Origin: Kuschelorhynchus macadamiae
Taxonomy: Eukaryota > Arthropoda > Insecta > Coleoptera > Curculionidae
Assembly: GCA_030620095.1 (NCBI GenBank)
Contig: JAUTXW010004472.1
Span: 372,001 to 436,000 of the forward strand
Direction: 5' to 3'
Length of the DNA stretch: 64,000 bases
Part shown: positions 1 to 12,796 of the stretch, piece after piece
Position numbering within the stretch: the stretch's first letter is position 1
Layout of the letters: every line of letters starts with the position of its first letter
Translations under genes and position numbers: made by a program
Notes under the pieces: generated by a model
Databases searched by the model: none
What the model was told of the DNA's origin: nothing
What the model saw: only the letters and a program-made list of their open reading frames with translations

Positions 1-1500
1 AGTCAAGACCGACAAGTGAATTTTATTCAGAAGGCCCCATTGTCTACAACCTTCAGACAAAACAAAATGTCTTTAGATTCACAGCTTGTAGGATTTTAAT
101 AATTAAATAATTACTATTAAAGTAAATGTCAGCAAAAATAATTTGACAGAAATAACAGGGAAACAGGTAAAATATTAGTGCGAATCCTATATGGGAAAAA
201 CTCAAAGGCGGCCTAATAAAAAGTTTAAATATTAGCTAAAATTCAATTTCCTGAAATAAAACTCTGGTTTTCTTTGTGGAAAATAAAAAATAACGTAATT
301 TTTTGTATAAACTTTGTAAATACAATTATGAAAAATATCTAATAATATTAAAATAAAAATAAATTGGTGACTTTTTACCCAGAAGTTACCTCGTAAAGAA
401 TTTCCGAACACACAGATAAAATATTTTATGAACTTGTATTATAGTTGTTTGGTAACAACTAAGAAAAATAAAATAAAATGCAGTTTATAAGACTTGTGTA
501 AAGTTATTAGTTATTACCAAATAATTATATACGTATAAGAAAAACCCTGTTATGTCTACATAGTGGAATTCCGTACAAGGGAAGTTATATGTACATATAT
601 ATAAAATCTGTTATCTGTACGTAGGAGTATAATTCTGTACGATATAAGTTCTGGGTAAAGACGATTTGTTGGTTTTTTATTTGTTTTTAATTTACTCTCA
701 TATTATTATTATTATTATTATTATTAACTTTATTTATATAGTATATAAAAAACAAATGATGTCATTTATTATTTTACTCTAAAAAGGCTTTATTCCAGGA
801 AATGGAGTTTTATTGAATATTTATACATTTTATTAGGCCATCATTTTGTTTAGCTATATATGATTAGCACTAAAATTCTTTTATACATATATAACTTGAT
901 TTTTCTGTAAAATTTCTATAAGTAGTTTCTTAATAATAAAGCATTCTTAAAAGTTTGAATCTGTTCTGACTTGTTTATTACAATAAAATTGTATCTCTAA
1001 CTTCAGTAAAAATTGGAATCGTCAAAAAATATTCAAGTAAGTTTTATGATGAATGCACATTTTTGTGCATTACTATAATTTAGCGTTTTTTTTTTCGGCG
1101 AATGAAAATAATTTATTTATTAGAAGGGACAAACATTTTAAAGGTTTATTCAGAATATAAAAACTAAATAAAAAATATGAACCATTTCTGCCAAACCCAG
1201 CAACACAACAGTTTTTTGCTGGTTATTCAGTACTGCTATATCTATTGGATTAACTTTAATTTAAAAATACACACACCATATCGTGTGTTGCAAGACCCAA
1301 TGCGCAGGCGTATTTGCGAAATAGAATAAAATAAAATAAGAAGATGAAAGTTGGTCATCTCTTATTTTATAAACGTATAAACGCCTTATGGGAGTTGCGT
1401 GCATTGATCTCCTTATTTTATATTATTTTATTTTATTTCCTTTATAAACTCGCCTTATCGTTTACTTTCTAAGTTCGTGGTAGGTATTGGCAAATTGTGA
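1..1500. other. AT-rich spacer with scattered family G fragments
   Basis: I see no coding capacity. Short pieces resemble the dispersed family G repeat described below: a 'gcggcctaataaaa' motif near 208 and a 'gttctgggtaaag' tail motif near 648. An imperfect inverted arrangement of TTTTATTTTATT tracts lies around 1320-1440. Nothing else is recognised. Confidence 0.4.
701..726. repeat. (TTA)n microsatellite
   Basis: A trinucleotide run of TAT/TTA units sits inside AT-rich spacer. It has no coding meaning. Confidence 0.9.
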
Positions 1501-1559
1501 TGGATTATTTGTTCCGTTGTTATTTCCAATATTCGCAAAAATCAAGAGATATGTTAACA

Positions 1560-1910
1560 CAGCCATTAAAGAGTTTAATTAACAACACTCTTGACAAGCA
1601 TGTGAGTAGACTGTACGTGACAGACTTGCTGGATAAATTTCGAGAAACAGGGTATGCGTGGTAAGTCCGAAATACAGCAGTGCCATCAAATACGGTGGTT
1701 GAAGGAAGTAAATAAAGATAACTACAAACGCTTGAAATTATCTGAAGTATCTAGTAAATTAATAATTGAAAATCCAAATTATTTTTAAAAATACTCCTTT
1801 CAGATGAAAGTACATTTTTCCTTAATGGACAGTTGAATAGTTGCAACTGCTGATATTGCCCATTTGACAGTCACACGAATTTTTTAACTTATAAAGCCCC
1901 ATGAAACAGA
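1560..1910 (+). pseudogene. possible mariner/Tc1-type transposase relic
   Basis: Around 1790-1850 the plus strand reads approximately as LLSDESTFFLNGQLN. This resembles the first catalytic aspartate block of DDE_3-type mariner transposases (SDE-x-F-x-x-NG-x-x-N). Upstream, near 1560-1660, translation suggests the preceding DNA-binding linker but is full of stops. No second or third catalytic block follows. The call rests on one short motif, although it matches the style of the better relics at 15800-16450 and 59242-60301. It could be chance. Confidence 0.3.
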
Positions 1911-3183
1911 GTGTTTCGATTATATTTTTCTAAACCCCTGGTGTAAGCTGGGAATTTGGAGCGTACCGTGACAATAAAGATTTTCCGTACAGTAACGATT
2001 AACTAGGACGGAGTTCAGATATTTTTTCCTACTTTTATTTATTTTTTAACGGACTTTATTATTAAAAAGCATGAACAGCCAACGCTTTTAATTAATAAAA
2101 TGGATAATAAAAGTTTCAAAGAAAGTTGGTTTAGGGCCAAGATGATGGAAAGTAGCTCTAAAACTGCTGGTGAAGAACTTCAGTTTATGGTTTTAAATTT
2201 TAGCAGCTCACCCTTTTGAAACGCTACTGGATGTTAGTACTTTCAAGTTACAATTAAAATATTTCGTCTTTCATAAAATAAAGTATCTACCTCTGTTTCT
2301 TTGTGATGTACAAGACACATTAAGATAATATTTCACTCTGAAATTATAGAAAATAAAAACGAATACTTTCCTTCTTGAAGATTTATCCGAACAACGCATT
2401 CTGCGACTCAATAGTAACGTCTCCGCACAATAGTGCAGCAGTTAGCATGTATTTCTATTAATCTTTTTATAGTATTAATCCTCTCATATAGTTTAAGTAT
2501 ATAATTTTCTTGTACTTTTGAAAAAACTTTACCATTTTTTTCTATTTTTTCAAAACTGTTTCTCTTAATTTGGTTCTGTTCCTATTTTCTTCAGTGCGTA
2601 TTTGTTTCAATTTCGATACACTAAGACTTCTTCAGAAATCATTTATTTCCACTGTGGTTATATTTCGTTTGTCTTTATCTTTAGGATCTATCATAACATA
2701 GTACTGTTTTTACCATTGTCCTTCCTAGCCATATGTATTTGCAGTTGTAATGTTCGTGTCCTACCATACTGAATTTACTTTACGGGCTTTTTGTATTCGA
2801 GTCCGTATCTCAGTTCTTAATGATCCAATATTTGTAATTTTCTACTTCTTCGTCAAAAATTGTCATAGATATTATTGTTGTTGGTTTATATTTCTTGTAA
2901 TATTTTCAATGTATACTTCTTTAGGCCAGCAGATCTTAACTTAGTCATTGGACATCCTGTATAGGCATTCGATAAATCTAGAAGGGTTGGATGTAGTCTT
3001 TCATTTTTTTTTGTATCTGTGAACTGTTGCAACGTAAATAAGTTACCTGTTCATGAGCGGCCCGATGTAAACCGCTTTGGTCTTCCGATATTACATCCTT
3101 TATATCTTCTCTTAATCTCTCTTAATTTTTCGGTATAATTTACTTACTGTATTCGTAACAGAGAGACCTCTATAGTTATTTTC
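1911..3183. other. unassigned AT-rich spacer
   Basis: Only short frames are present. I recognise no domain, RNA gene or clear repeat boundary here. Confidence 0.5.
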
Positions 3184-4142
3184 TTTTTTATTTCCCTCGT
3201 AAAAGGAGAAGTATGTCTGTCTGTTCGCGGCATAGCTAAAAAACTACTTACCCGATTAACTTCAAATTATTGTTCCAAAATTAGGGGTCACATAGGGACA
3301 ATCAGGTAACATTTTGGTAAGAATCCAACAATCCTAATGAATTTATGAATGTTAACAAAATTGTTGCTAAAGAACTACTTGTCCAATTTCCTTAAAATTT
3401 TGCACAAAAATCAAATGCCGTATAGGAATTAAGTGCTAACATTTTGGTACGAATCCAAGATGGCGACTTAATCAAGTATTAAAAAATTCTGCCTGAAAAA
3501 ACTAATTAATAGATTGATTTCAAATTTTGTGCAATAGTTAATTGCATTACAGAGCAGTTCCTAAATGCCAAATATTATGTTTTATCAATTTCGTCAGTCT
3601 ATCTGTCTGCTAGTTGGTAAAAATCCAATCTGGCTTAACAAGATGGTGGCCTAGTAAAACGTTAAAAAATTATTACTGAAAAAATAATAGGTTTTCCAAT
3701 TTATCTCAAATTTTGCACGAAAATCAAATGTTATATAGGAGTAACATCATAACATTTTGATATAAATCCGAGATAGCAAAACAAAATGGCGGCCTAATAA
3801 AATATTCGATCGACTTTAAGTTTTTTCACAAAAATTAAATGTGATACAGATATAAACTGGTACGAATTCAACATGACGGAAGAAAATCGCGATGTGTTAC
3901 TGTAAAAACTACATATTCAGTTTATTTTAAAGTATGCCCAAAAATCAAGTGTGACATAGGTAGAAACTTATAAATTTTGGGTATGAACCCAAAATGGTGG
4001 AACAAAATGACGTCTAATAAAAAAATGTGTTAAATGACTAATGACTAAATTGGGTTACTCTTTCACACTTCTCTATTCCTAATAAAGGGAAAGATTCATA
4101 ACGATGGAAGTTCCGAGTAAAGGGAATTTACCGATTTTTCTT
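3184..4142 (+). repeat. family G dispersed repeat, copy 1
   Basis: The copy starts with a 'ccctcgtaaaagg' head followed by a 'gtctgtctgttcgc' block. It then has several diverged subunits of about 170 bp, each with 'ttggtacgaatccaagatggc', 'aaatggcggcctaata' and 'aaaaactacttaccc' elements. It ends with the tail 'gaaagattcataacga' plus 'ttaccgattttt' near 4085-4140. The same head, subunits and tail recur at 12185-12796, 16826-17244, 19916-20709, 26831-27108, 27596-29578 and 29660-31175. I see no protein. It behaves like a non-autonomous or satellite-like family with internally tandem units. Confidence 0.8.
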
Positions 4143-6119
4143 ATAAGCTACTCTAAATTTTTTAAAGACTGATAAGATGTAACTTAATTTCGATTCCTCC
4201 GGTGTCTTCGGTTATTCTAAATAAAGGATGAATAGATTTCTGATTCTCTTCAAATTTTTTATACCTTCATTCTTCACGATTTCTACAGTTATATCTCAAC
4301 TAGTTTATTTTTCTCCATGATTTCATTTTTATTTTCGCCTTCAGTGTTACCTAAGAATACATTTGTACTTTTTCTTAGCAGATGTTCCCACTATTCCTTC
4401 TATTTTGTAGAGCCGCTGAGAGATATCGTTGTTTCCTTGTATATTTTTAATAATATGACGTACTTCTGTAGATTGTGACCCTCCGATGAATGCACTTATA
4501 TCGCCACATTTACGTTCCCAGAAGAGATTTCTTTTGCTTTAACCTTTTTCCGTACTTCTCTCTTTTGGTTTGTATATGATATTTTTCTACTTTCTAACTA
4601 ATTTGCCAAATATTTCTTATAATGTCTATTTTTCTCGCCTATTGCATTTTTTATTTCCTCTGTTGTATAGTATTTTGCTTTACTTTTGTCTTTTCTCTGG
4701 TGCAACAATCAGATGTATTCTGCTCTCATCTTTCATACGTCTCCCTTATGCTGTCCAGTTTTAGTAAGTATATGTCATATGTTTTTGTTGTTTTCTTTAT
4801 AGGTTTCTTGTTGGCCTGTGTTGACGACTGACCAAAAAAAAATAATTCGTGATATGTAAATTAAAACATGTATTAAATGTTTTAGTAATTTTTAATTGCT
4901 TACCGTGCATGCTACATTGCTACCCTCCAAATTTAAAGTATGTTCACTGGCCTAAAAAGTCTAATGCACTTATTGAAACCAAAACGTTTGCGATTGCGTC
5001 TTCAAGCTTATCTTTTCCATTCTACTAAAGATGGTAAGTATTTAATAATAAGTTATACGGATAAAAATCATTTTAAAAGTTGAAGAATGTTAGCCGGATG
5101 GTTTCTTCAAAGGTTCAATCAAATCACCCCTATTACTATTGTTTCGGTATTTCTTGAAAGGTAAAATAAAATTTGTACTACAATAAATAAATCCAAGTAT
5201 TGGTAAAATGTTAGTGCTTATGTTAGATAAATCCTTTAATTTCGATTACAACCCATCCAATTAAAGTTTGATAAGATTTTTTTATCAAAATCAACTTCGC
5301 ACTCCTGTATCGTTGTGCTTGTTATTGGTGCCAGTAAACAACCTTTGCTCTTATTTTTTTGGTTAGTTGCATTTGTTATTTCGTTTAATTTCTATTTTAT
5401 TGCGGGAAATCTGATAATGTAACAGACTTCAAAACATCCGTTACTGTAAACAATTTGTTGTTAAACGTAAAGTGATTCACTATTTAGAAGTAAATGCTCC
5501 AGAGTTTCGACGAGAAGATAAACTACCGTGAATTAGCTGATTTGGATGTAAGTAAATATTAAACGTATTTCAATAAACTTTTCTTTTATAATTAAATATC
5601 TGCAAAAAACTGAATTAAGCTGTTTTTGCCATATCTAAATTAATTCTAACAGTTTAAAGGTGGTAAAAATGTTTGATTATGAAAAGAAATTACTTGTTAG
5701 ACTTGCATTATTTTTTTTTTACTTTTATTGTTTACACTGCGTTTCGGGTAGCATAATATATTTAGTCATTCTCAAGTAATATGTGTTGTCATTGAGCTTC
5801 AAAATATTACTTACAACTATCTAGAAATCTAATTTAAATAATAGGTTGCTTTTTCAATTTAAGATATGTGATCTTACCTATGTGAAAGCTTTTTCGTAAT
5901 GAATGTCTAGAGCAATAAATGGGCCCATGTGATGGTGTACTACGTGCCAGGGTCTTCAAATGGTTAACCTTGATTTTGCATTTAATTATTTTGCAATATT
6001 GTCTTTGTGTTGTTGTGATTATGGGCGTGTTGTTGATCTTTGAAAAATCTGGAACCAATGACAAAGACTCCCGCGCAATCATTAATCTATATTGGTATCA
6101 AACAGCATGACTACGAATA
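4143..6119. other. unassigned AT-rich spacer
   Basis: Small frames near 4570-4830 are Phe/Leu/Ser-rich translations of T-rich DNA and have no recognisable domain. Nothing else can be supported. Confidence 0.5.
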
Positions 6120-6880
6120 GAGAATCGACTGTCAGAAGAAGTAAATATATAAAGAGGAGTGCGTCAAGGCTTTTGAACATTTACTTAGAAAAAAAATCGT
6201 TAATGAAGGGCTTGAGGAAGTAGCAAAAGCTATTGTCATCAATAAGTTAATTTTGAACAAAAATTAGAATGCAGATTTTGTAAAGCAAAATAGACATGAC
6301 TTGCAAACAATACGAATTAAAATTTAATGCTGTCAAACTAAATAGATGATAATCAGCAAGGAAAGCGTCGTCCTAAGTAGTGACATCAAGGTTGGTGCTA
6401 TAGTTCTGTAAAGAGTTCGACAGAGATTAAAATTCGAATACAACGAGCATGAGCGCCCTTCTTAAAAATAAAAAATATTCTGCGCAGACGTGACTTACAC
6501 CTAAATCTTCCTATGGAATGCTGTGTTGTTATGTCTTCCATGTCTTGTTGTATGGATCAGAAGCATGAACGCCCTCTGAAGCAACGCTAAAACATTTAGA
6601 TACGTTCGAAATGTGGTCCTACAGAAGATTACTAAGGATTAGTTGGGTAGATAGAATCAGCAACCAAGATGTCATGGACAGGAAACTGAAATAATCAAAA
6701 CTATCTAACATCGCTAACTTGAATACTTTGGCCACATTATGGGACAAGAAGAAGATAAAGGCTGTATCGTCAAAAAAGAGAACCAACTGTGAGTATGGTA
6801 ATTTAAATAAGTCGAGTCTGAAAAGATTAAGATATGTCGGTAAAAGTGAACCCTGATTATCAGGCATTCAAAAATGTATA
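6120..6880 (+). pseudogene. non-LTR reverse transcriptase C-terminal relic (RTE-like)
   Basis: Plus-strand translation near 6530-6750 gives LLYGSEAWT (read with frame slips), then a stretch close to FEMWSYRRLLRISWVDR followed by SNQDVMDRK. This is the typical region after the RT domain in insect endonuclease-reverse transcriptase elements: conserved YGSE-W, then E-MW-YRR-LRISW. Upstream pieces around 6150-6330 include VAKAIVINKL-like and KQNRHDLQTI-like fragments that fit the RT fingers and palm of the same class. Many stops and frame changes are present and no YADD box survives. Family assignment between RTE and related clades is uncertain. Confidence 0.55.
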
Positions 6881-7391
6881 TATCTATGCTTTTCCTGGAA
6901 AAGATATTATTACATCAAACGAAAGCTTTTGTATTCTATGATGCTTAGACCACACTTCCTCGTTAGTACCCGATCTTGCGGTGTGTCTCCTTTTGGCATT
7001 TATTTACGATTGAAAATTCTTACGTTAGCAGGACTCTATGTCTCGATCTGTATAAAATTCACCCCATTCACGTGGCAAGAGATTTCAAGAATATAGTTTC
7101 TTGATCGCTAATTTTGTTCTAATATCAACAAAATCATTACGATATTCCCGGATTCGAAACTGTCTTGATTTAGTTTATTCTAATTCTTCTAATATGTATT
7201 TTCAGACATTGTAAGGAAAAGCCGTAAGAAAGCAACTTGACATTCGGAAATTGTGTACAAAGTCAACTTTTAGGTACAACTATTCTGCGTAAGATCTTTT
7301 TTAACATTGCTGATTTCCGTGTCTAGGAACTATTGGTCATTTCATATCGATGCTGTTCAATTATAGTTTGTTTTTTTAATTCCTTTCTTAG
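6881..7391. other. unassigned spacer
   Basis: This lies between two retroelement relics. No frame or motif is recognised. Confidence 0.5.
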
Positions 7392-7769
7392 TTACTGCAG
7401 AATAGTAAGAATTCTGATTCTGATACTGCTTCGAGTGGAAAATACACGAATTGTAAGAATATCAAAAAGCTTCGAAATACTCGGGTCGTCTTTATCTACC
7501 CACAATATGATAAAAGCGTTATCGTAATATCGCAACCTAAAACCGGATTTTGACTTGGCTAATGCTGATCCGTGGGTTACGTCCCTGTTTATAAATATGT
7601 TAGCCACCATCCGCAAAGGAGAGATAAACCCACTGTGTATAAATTCTATGCCGTTATAAGAAAAAATTGCGAAGATGACACCCAAATAATTTAATGCTCT
7701 CTCTAGAGCTTCGAATTTCCTTAGCATTGTCTTTCTTTTACTCTCCCCATCAAAGTTTAAAACGGTCAT
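7392..7769 (-). pseudogene. Penelope-like element reverse transcriptase relic
   Basis: This is a 125-codon open frame. Its middle reads SPLRMVANIFIN, then about 15 residues later SGFRLRYYDNAFIILW. That order and spacing match the Penelope RT core: SPLSPVIANIFM, a linker ending in KP, then FRYVDDTFVIW. Better copies of the same core occur at 49864-50067 here. The catalytic pair is altered (YYDN for YVDD), so the enzyme would be dead. Upstream YNGIEF could correspond to the Y-x-G-x-x-x-x-Q block before the SPL motif. The ends are not definable. The long open frame may be coincidental, and the call depends on alignment by eye. Confidence 0.5.
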
Positions 7770-7964
7770 TCTGTTCTATTCCAAAACTAATTTTTACGAA
7801 ATGGTTGGAATAGAATAGAAAGCACAAAAATTCGACTTACCCCCTGAAAAGGTTAATGATCAAAAACTGTTTTTTTTTTTGGCAACGGAGAGAATTTTAG
7901 TAAAAACATTATAATTTTTTATCGGCTTTCACCATTCTCAGTGCTACCTACAAGATAGGAAACA

Positions 7965-8594
<630 letters not shown>

Positions 8595-10686
8595 GGGGCG
8601 TTTTCCTCTTGAAGTCGTGGAATATGCCCCACTTAGAAACTTATTGTGTTTTTGATTTTTTTCTCAGCGCAAGTATTGCACATGTTATTCTCGTTGGTGT
8701 AGGTCTCGTGAAGCCAGCGATTACACTTCATACATTGAATCCAGTCCACTTTTAACTTAGTAGAATAGTAATACTCGTGACATTCAACGCAGAAGTCCCC
8801 ACTTTTATCAGATGACTCATCAGACGAGTCTAAACGTGGTTCACTTGCAGAGCTAGAAGAAGTTGATACCCTTTTTGTCAATTTAATGTTTCTCTTTTTG
8901 TTAGTTTTTTAAATACTTTTACCTTCTATATCCTTTTCTTTTTTGTTTAAACTTTGTTTCTTTTTCTCTGCAAAAACACGCCTTTTTACACGATTTTCAG
9001 GGGATGTCAGCTCTAAAGCTTGTTGTTTTCTTTTGGAAGTTGTATGAGGGATAAAAGGAACAGGGTTATCTTCTCTTAAAAACTTTGAAGGTGTTTCTTC
9101 GCTATCTGAAACTGATGCGCTGTCCGAAGTGTTAAAGGAGTTTGAATTATTAGTAGAGGCTTTATGGACGCCTAAGATAGCGCAACCTGAAGTTAAAGGT
9201 TCAGCTGCGCCTGACCTTGGGTAGGATGTAGAGCAGCTTGGTGTTGACAAAATAGGTTCATTTATGGCAAGAACTCGTAAGTCTGTATTATTTCTAGCAC
9301 AACCTGAAGTTGAAGGGTCAGAAATGTCCGGTTTTTGGTAAGATGTAAAGGTGCTTGATGTTGACGGGATAGGTTTATTTACGGCAGGGGAATTCAAACT
9401 TGCATCCGAAATAGAAAAAAAATGTTCTGGGATTGCTTGTAGATAATATGGATAGATCCCACAAGCTCTAAACCCCGCTGTGGCATTAGCTACGGTTGCT
9501 GCCTTACCCCAAGCATTACCAATTAATTTAGAAATGTTAGTTCTGGATAGTTTCCTATTTTTATTTTGGATCATCCAGTTCTTTACTTCTTGAAAGAAAT
9601 ATGTTTTAAGTGGTTTAAAAAATGCCCTATCTAAGGGTTGTAATGCTTGAGTTGTGTGACTGGGCAGACATAAAAGAACTACATCATATTCAACAGCTAA
9701 ATCAAGTAACTCAATAGCATTACAGTGGGATGTGTGCCCGTCCAAGATTAATAAGGCTTTTCCATTACTCTTTTTTGGCAAAAAATAATCCTTAAACCAA
9801 TTTGTGAATAACTCTCAATTAATATATGATGGCTTGGGATTCATTAGTACTTCTGAACCTGGGGGAAGACCATCAATAAATTCATCTTTTTGGTTTTTGC
9901 CCTTGAAAATCAAAACCGGAGGTAAAAATCCTTCTGCGCTGCAGCATGAGATTAAAGAAACATTTTGTCCCCTCTCTGATGTTGTCAACGAATAAACGTC
10001 TTTTGTCCCTTTCGTTGCCACTACTTTTCATGGTCTACTATTAATCTGAATGCCCGTCTCATCAATATTGAATATTTTCCCAGGTTTTTCCAGCAAGTTA
10101 TTTCAAGCAGGAGAGTGAAAAAATTACTGACATCTGTTGTGTTCATCCCTCTAGCCCTGGCAAGTGACAGCCCCTCAGATTTCCTAATGCTTACGGAGCA
10201 AAAACCCATGGAACCAATCGTCTCCAGCTGATTGGGTTTCTTTAGAGAGACGATGATTTAAACCTAGCTTTTCTGCAACTGAAAAAGCCATTTTATTTGC
10301 TGATGAAGAATCCGGAGCAAAACCAACTTTTCCCAAGGCTTTTATGTGCAAAGTAAGTCTTCTTTCATATTTAGTTCCTAATTCTGGACACCGACCTAAG
10401 CGTATTTTTGTACTTTTGGATAGCAAATGTCGTCTTAAATTACGAGATGCAATTCTATAGGCCCTGCTTGCTTGATTTACGCCCATTTCTCGTGATAAGA
10501 CTTTTTACATAGCATCTGCCAATTCATCTTCACTAAATGAAACTCGTGTGGTCTTACGAACATATGTTTTACCCATATTCTGTAATGAAAATGTTATTCT
10601 AATAATATAAATAGTTCGATCGTAGTGAGGCGTTTTTCACTTATTTTACTGGGGCGCACTTCCCAAACATTGGTGAAAAACGCCCC
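8595..10686 (-). mobile_element. pogo-like DNA transposon, degraded
   Basis: The element is defined by a broken pogo transposase (8633-10576, minus) and by 'ggggcgtttt' at 8595-8604, matched in inverted orientation by 'aaaacgcccc' at about 10677-10686. A second GGGGCG motif sits near 10650. These inverted GGGGCGTTTT motifs are candidate terminal repeats, but no clean TA target duplication is visible next to them. The true boundaries may therefore lie a little outside. Confidence 0.55.
8633..10576 (-). pseudogene. pogo/Tigger-type transposase with C-terminal PHD-like finger, broken
   Basis: Pogo transposases cut and paste DNA in the nucleus. The frame starts at ATG 10574-10576 and, in order, shows these parts: an HTH region (SFSEDELADAM, then MGVNQASRAYRIA); a CENP-B-like second HTH (GLNHRLSKETQSAGDDWFHGF); catalytic NIDETG near 10045-10065; LILDGHTSH (second Asp) near 9730-9755; and ALQPLDRAFFKPLK (third Asp) near 9620-9660. 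A Ser/Thr/Pro-rich tail follows, then a Cys-rich segment at 8633-8881 with C-x2-C, C-x2-C, H and C-x2-C. It is dead. In-frame stops lie near 10510, 10030, 9814 and 8910, and a pair of compensating frame changes lies between about 10200 and 10080. The PHD position expected to hold Cys after WLH is Tyr (H-E-T-Y). Confidence 0.85.
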
Positions 10687-12184
10687 ACCTCAGTATCAAA
10701 CTGCCAGGAAATACGAAATGAACGAACTTGTCACAATTTATAGGTTATGAATCATATTAAGTTATAGCGCTTGCAAAATTACGAATATCTTTAAGGATTT
10801 TTTTATAAATGTATAAGTACATACCTTAAAATTTGGTGAACTCTAAACGATGTTGTTCAATCTTATAGTGAATATTTTTCGAAATTAAACGTAGAAAATA
10901 GCACTAAATGTACACACACCGTCTCTACTAAGTAAACAACAGGTGAGTGTGATGGAAAATATGTAAAGTGATGCCTATATTCAGCAGTTTGATGATGATG
11001 ATGACGATGATGACAGCAGTTTGATGATGAAGACGTGTCACGTGTCACTTATATGGACCACTAAGCAAACACAAGAACAATATGCTATAAGCTCTACATT
11101 TTTGTATGTTAAGCAATAACTCGCATGTGCTATGTGCTAGTACAACACTGGAACGATGATTAGGCGAAAATTTATAAAAAGCAGTTCAGCGCGGCCCGTT
11201 AACAATTTCATTTTGACTGTGATGGAACCATTTAATCAATAATATAGTTTTTATACATATATATGTATTTCGGTTCTTCGGATGCCACAAGTGCTTTTTA
11301 ATTTGTAACTTTTAATAGCTGTTGGGATAACAAAAAATTGTTCAATCATTAGTGAATGAACACAAAACTTAATAGAGGCTATATATTTTGCAAGGATTAG
11401 CTCTTTATAAAGGCAACCAGAGGCGTAGTTACGGGTAGTTTTTTTCGAAACAAACTACCTATTTGTTTCCTAACTTGAAAGATTCAGGATATTAAGTAAA
11501 AAAAGTGAATTTTTATCGCTTTTTAATTCACTACTACCTACTTATTTCTTCCTAAGTCCCGAAAGGTTGCTCATACTTGTTTTAAGATGTGAGTGTGTAA
11601 AAACTGTTCATATTTTTAATAGATGACCCTGTATTTTATTTGATCATAAAATGGGCTTCTCTTTGATAGTTGCAAATTTCGCAGATTTAATATCTTCATA
11701 CACAACTCAAAACAATCTGTAAAATAGTTTAACGGGAAATGCTCTCCTAATTTATATACGTGTCCCTAAATTACTATGTGCGGGACAATCGGGTCATATA
11801 GGAGGGCAGTTTCGGGTAAAAGAAATTTACCGATTTTTTACAACACTGGCCAAAACGTTTTTGAAATTCCTTTAACAACCGTTTTTAAATTTTTGCCTAT
11901 GCCAATATGATTTTTGACATGTCGATATTATGTAAGATATCTTTCTTTACATTGCATTTTGAATTTAAATATTGGCTTCCCATCTGACGTCGTAAAACTT
12001 GCATAACTGGAATTTTGGTATCATTATACCACATCTATTACATCGTGCATTCAGGAAACTTTTTTCTTGTAGAATTCGAGAAAAAATAGTTCAGGTTCTC
12101 CCTGTAGCGCATAAGGATCTGGTTAACATAATGGTTGGAGATTTTCTACAACATCGTTCACATTCTCACTAAAAATAATAAAAA
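10687..12184. other. spacer with (GAT)n and a family G tail fragment
   Basis: A GATGATGATGACGATGAT microsatellite occupies about 10989-11035. Near 11790-11840 'cgggtaaaagaaatttaccgat' matches the tail of family G in plus orientation. No gene is recognised. Confidence 0.5.
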
Positions 12185-12796
12185 CCGGTAAGTTTCTTTT
12201 ACCCGGAACTTACTTCGCTATGAACCTTTCCTTTAGTAGGGGCAGTGATATGTTGTGTGACCCAATACCTAAATACTCTCTTTTTAAATATTTTTATTGC
12301 GCGCCATTTTGTTGCACCTCATTTGATTTTTGGTCATTATTTCAAATAAATCGAAAAATTAGTTTCCACACTGATTTTTTAAGACCGCCATTTTCACATC
12401 TAATTCATGAAATTTGAAATCAATCTAATAAGTAGTTTTTCAGGCTGATTTTTAAATATTTTATTAGTTCGCCATTTTGTTTCGCCATCTTGGGTTCCAA
12501 AATACCAACATTTTTTGATTAAATACCAGTTTATGTAGACATGACACATGATTTTTACCAAAATTTACCAGGTCATCCCCATATGACCCTTAATTTTTGA
12601 CCAAAATTTGAAGTTAATCGGATAAGTAGTTTTTTAGACATATCGCCAACAGACAAACAAGCAGCCGGACCGACGGAATTGACAAACATGTGTTTCGGCA
12701 TCTAAGGACCCTGAAAGGTGAAGATCTGCAAAAATTTCGGAGGGTGATTTTTTCACGGTTACAATACTTCCTATTTAGGAAGGAAGTAATAAAATA
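12185..12796 (-). repeat. family G dispersed repeat, copy 2 (inverted)
   Basis: Read on the minus strand this copy has the head 'ttcctaaataggaagtattg' and 'gaaaaaatcaccctccg' near 12745-12790. Next come subunits containing 'aacaaaatggcg' near 12470-12490 and 12300-12315. The tail 'gaaaggttcatagcgaagta' lies near 12205-12235. It is about 600 bp, shorter than the other copies, with fewer internal subunits. Confidence 0.8.

Noticed and set aside
4570..4831. Hydrophobic frames resembling membrane proteins
   Set aside because: T-rich DNA gives Phe/Leu/Tyr-rich translations; the frames overlap and neither has family features.
5715..5815. Possible Penelope-type terminal signal (GARAATGACTAAA ... 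CGAAACG on the minus strand)
   Set aside because: Only a loose pattern match; no adjoining RT or endonuclease sequence.
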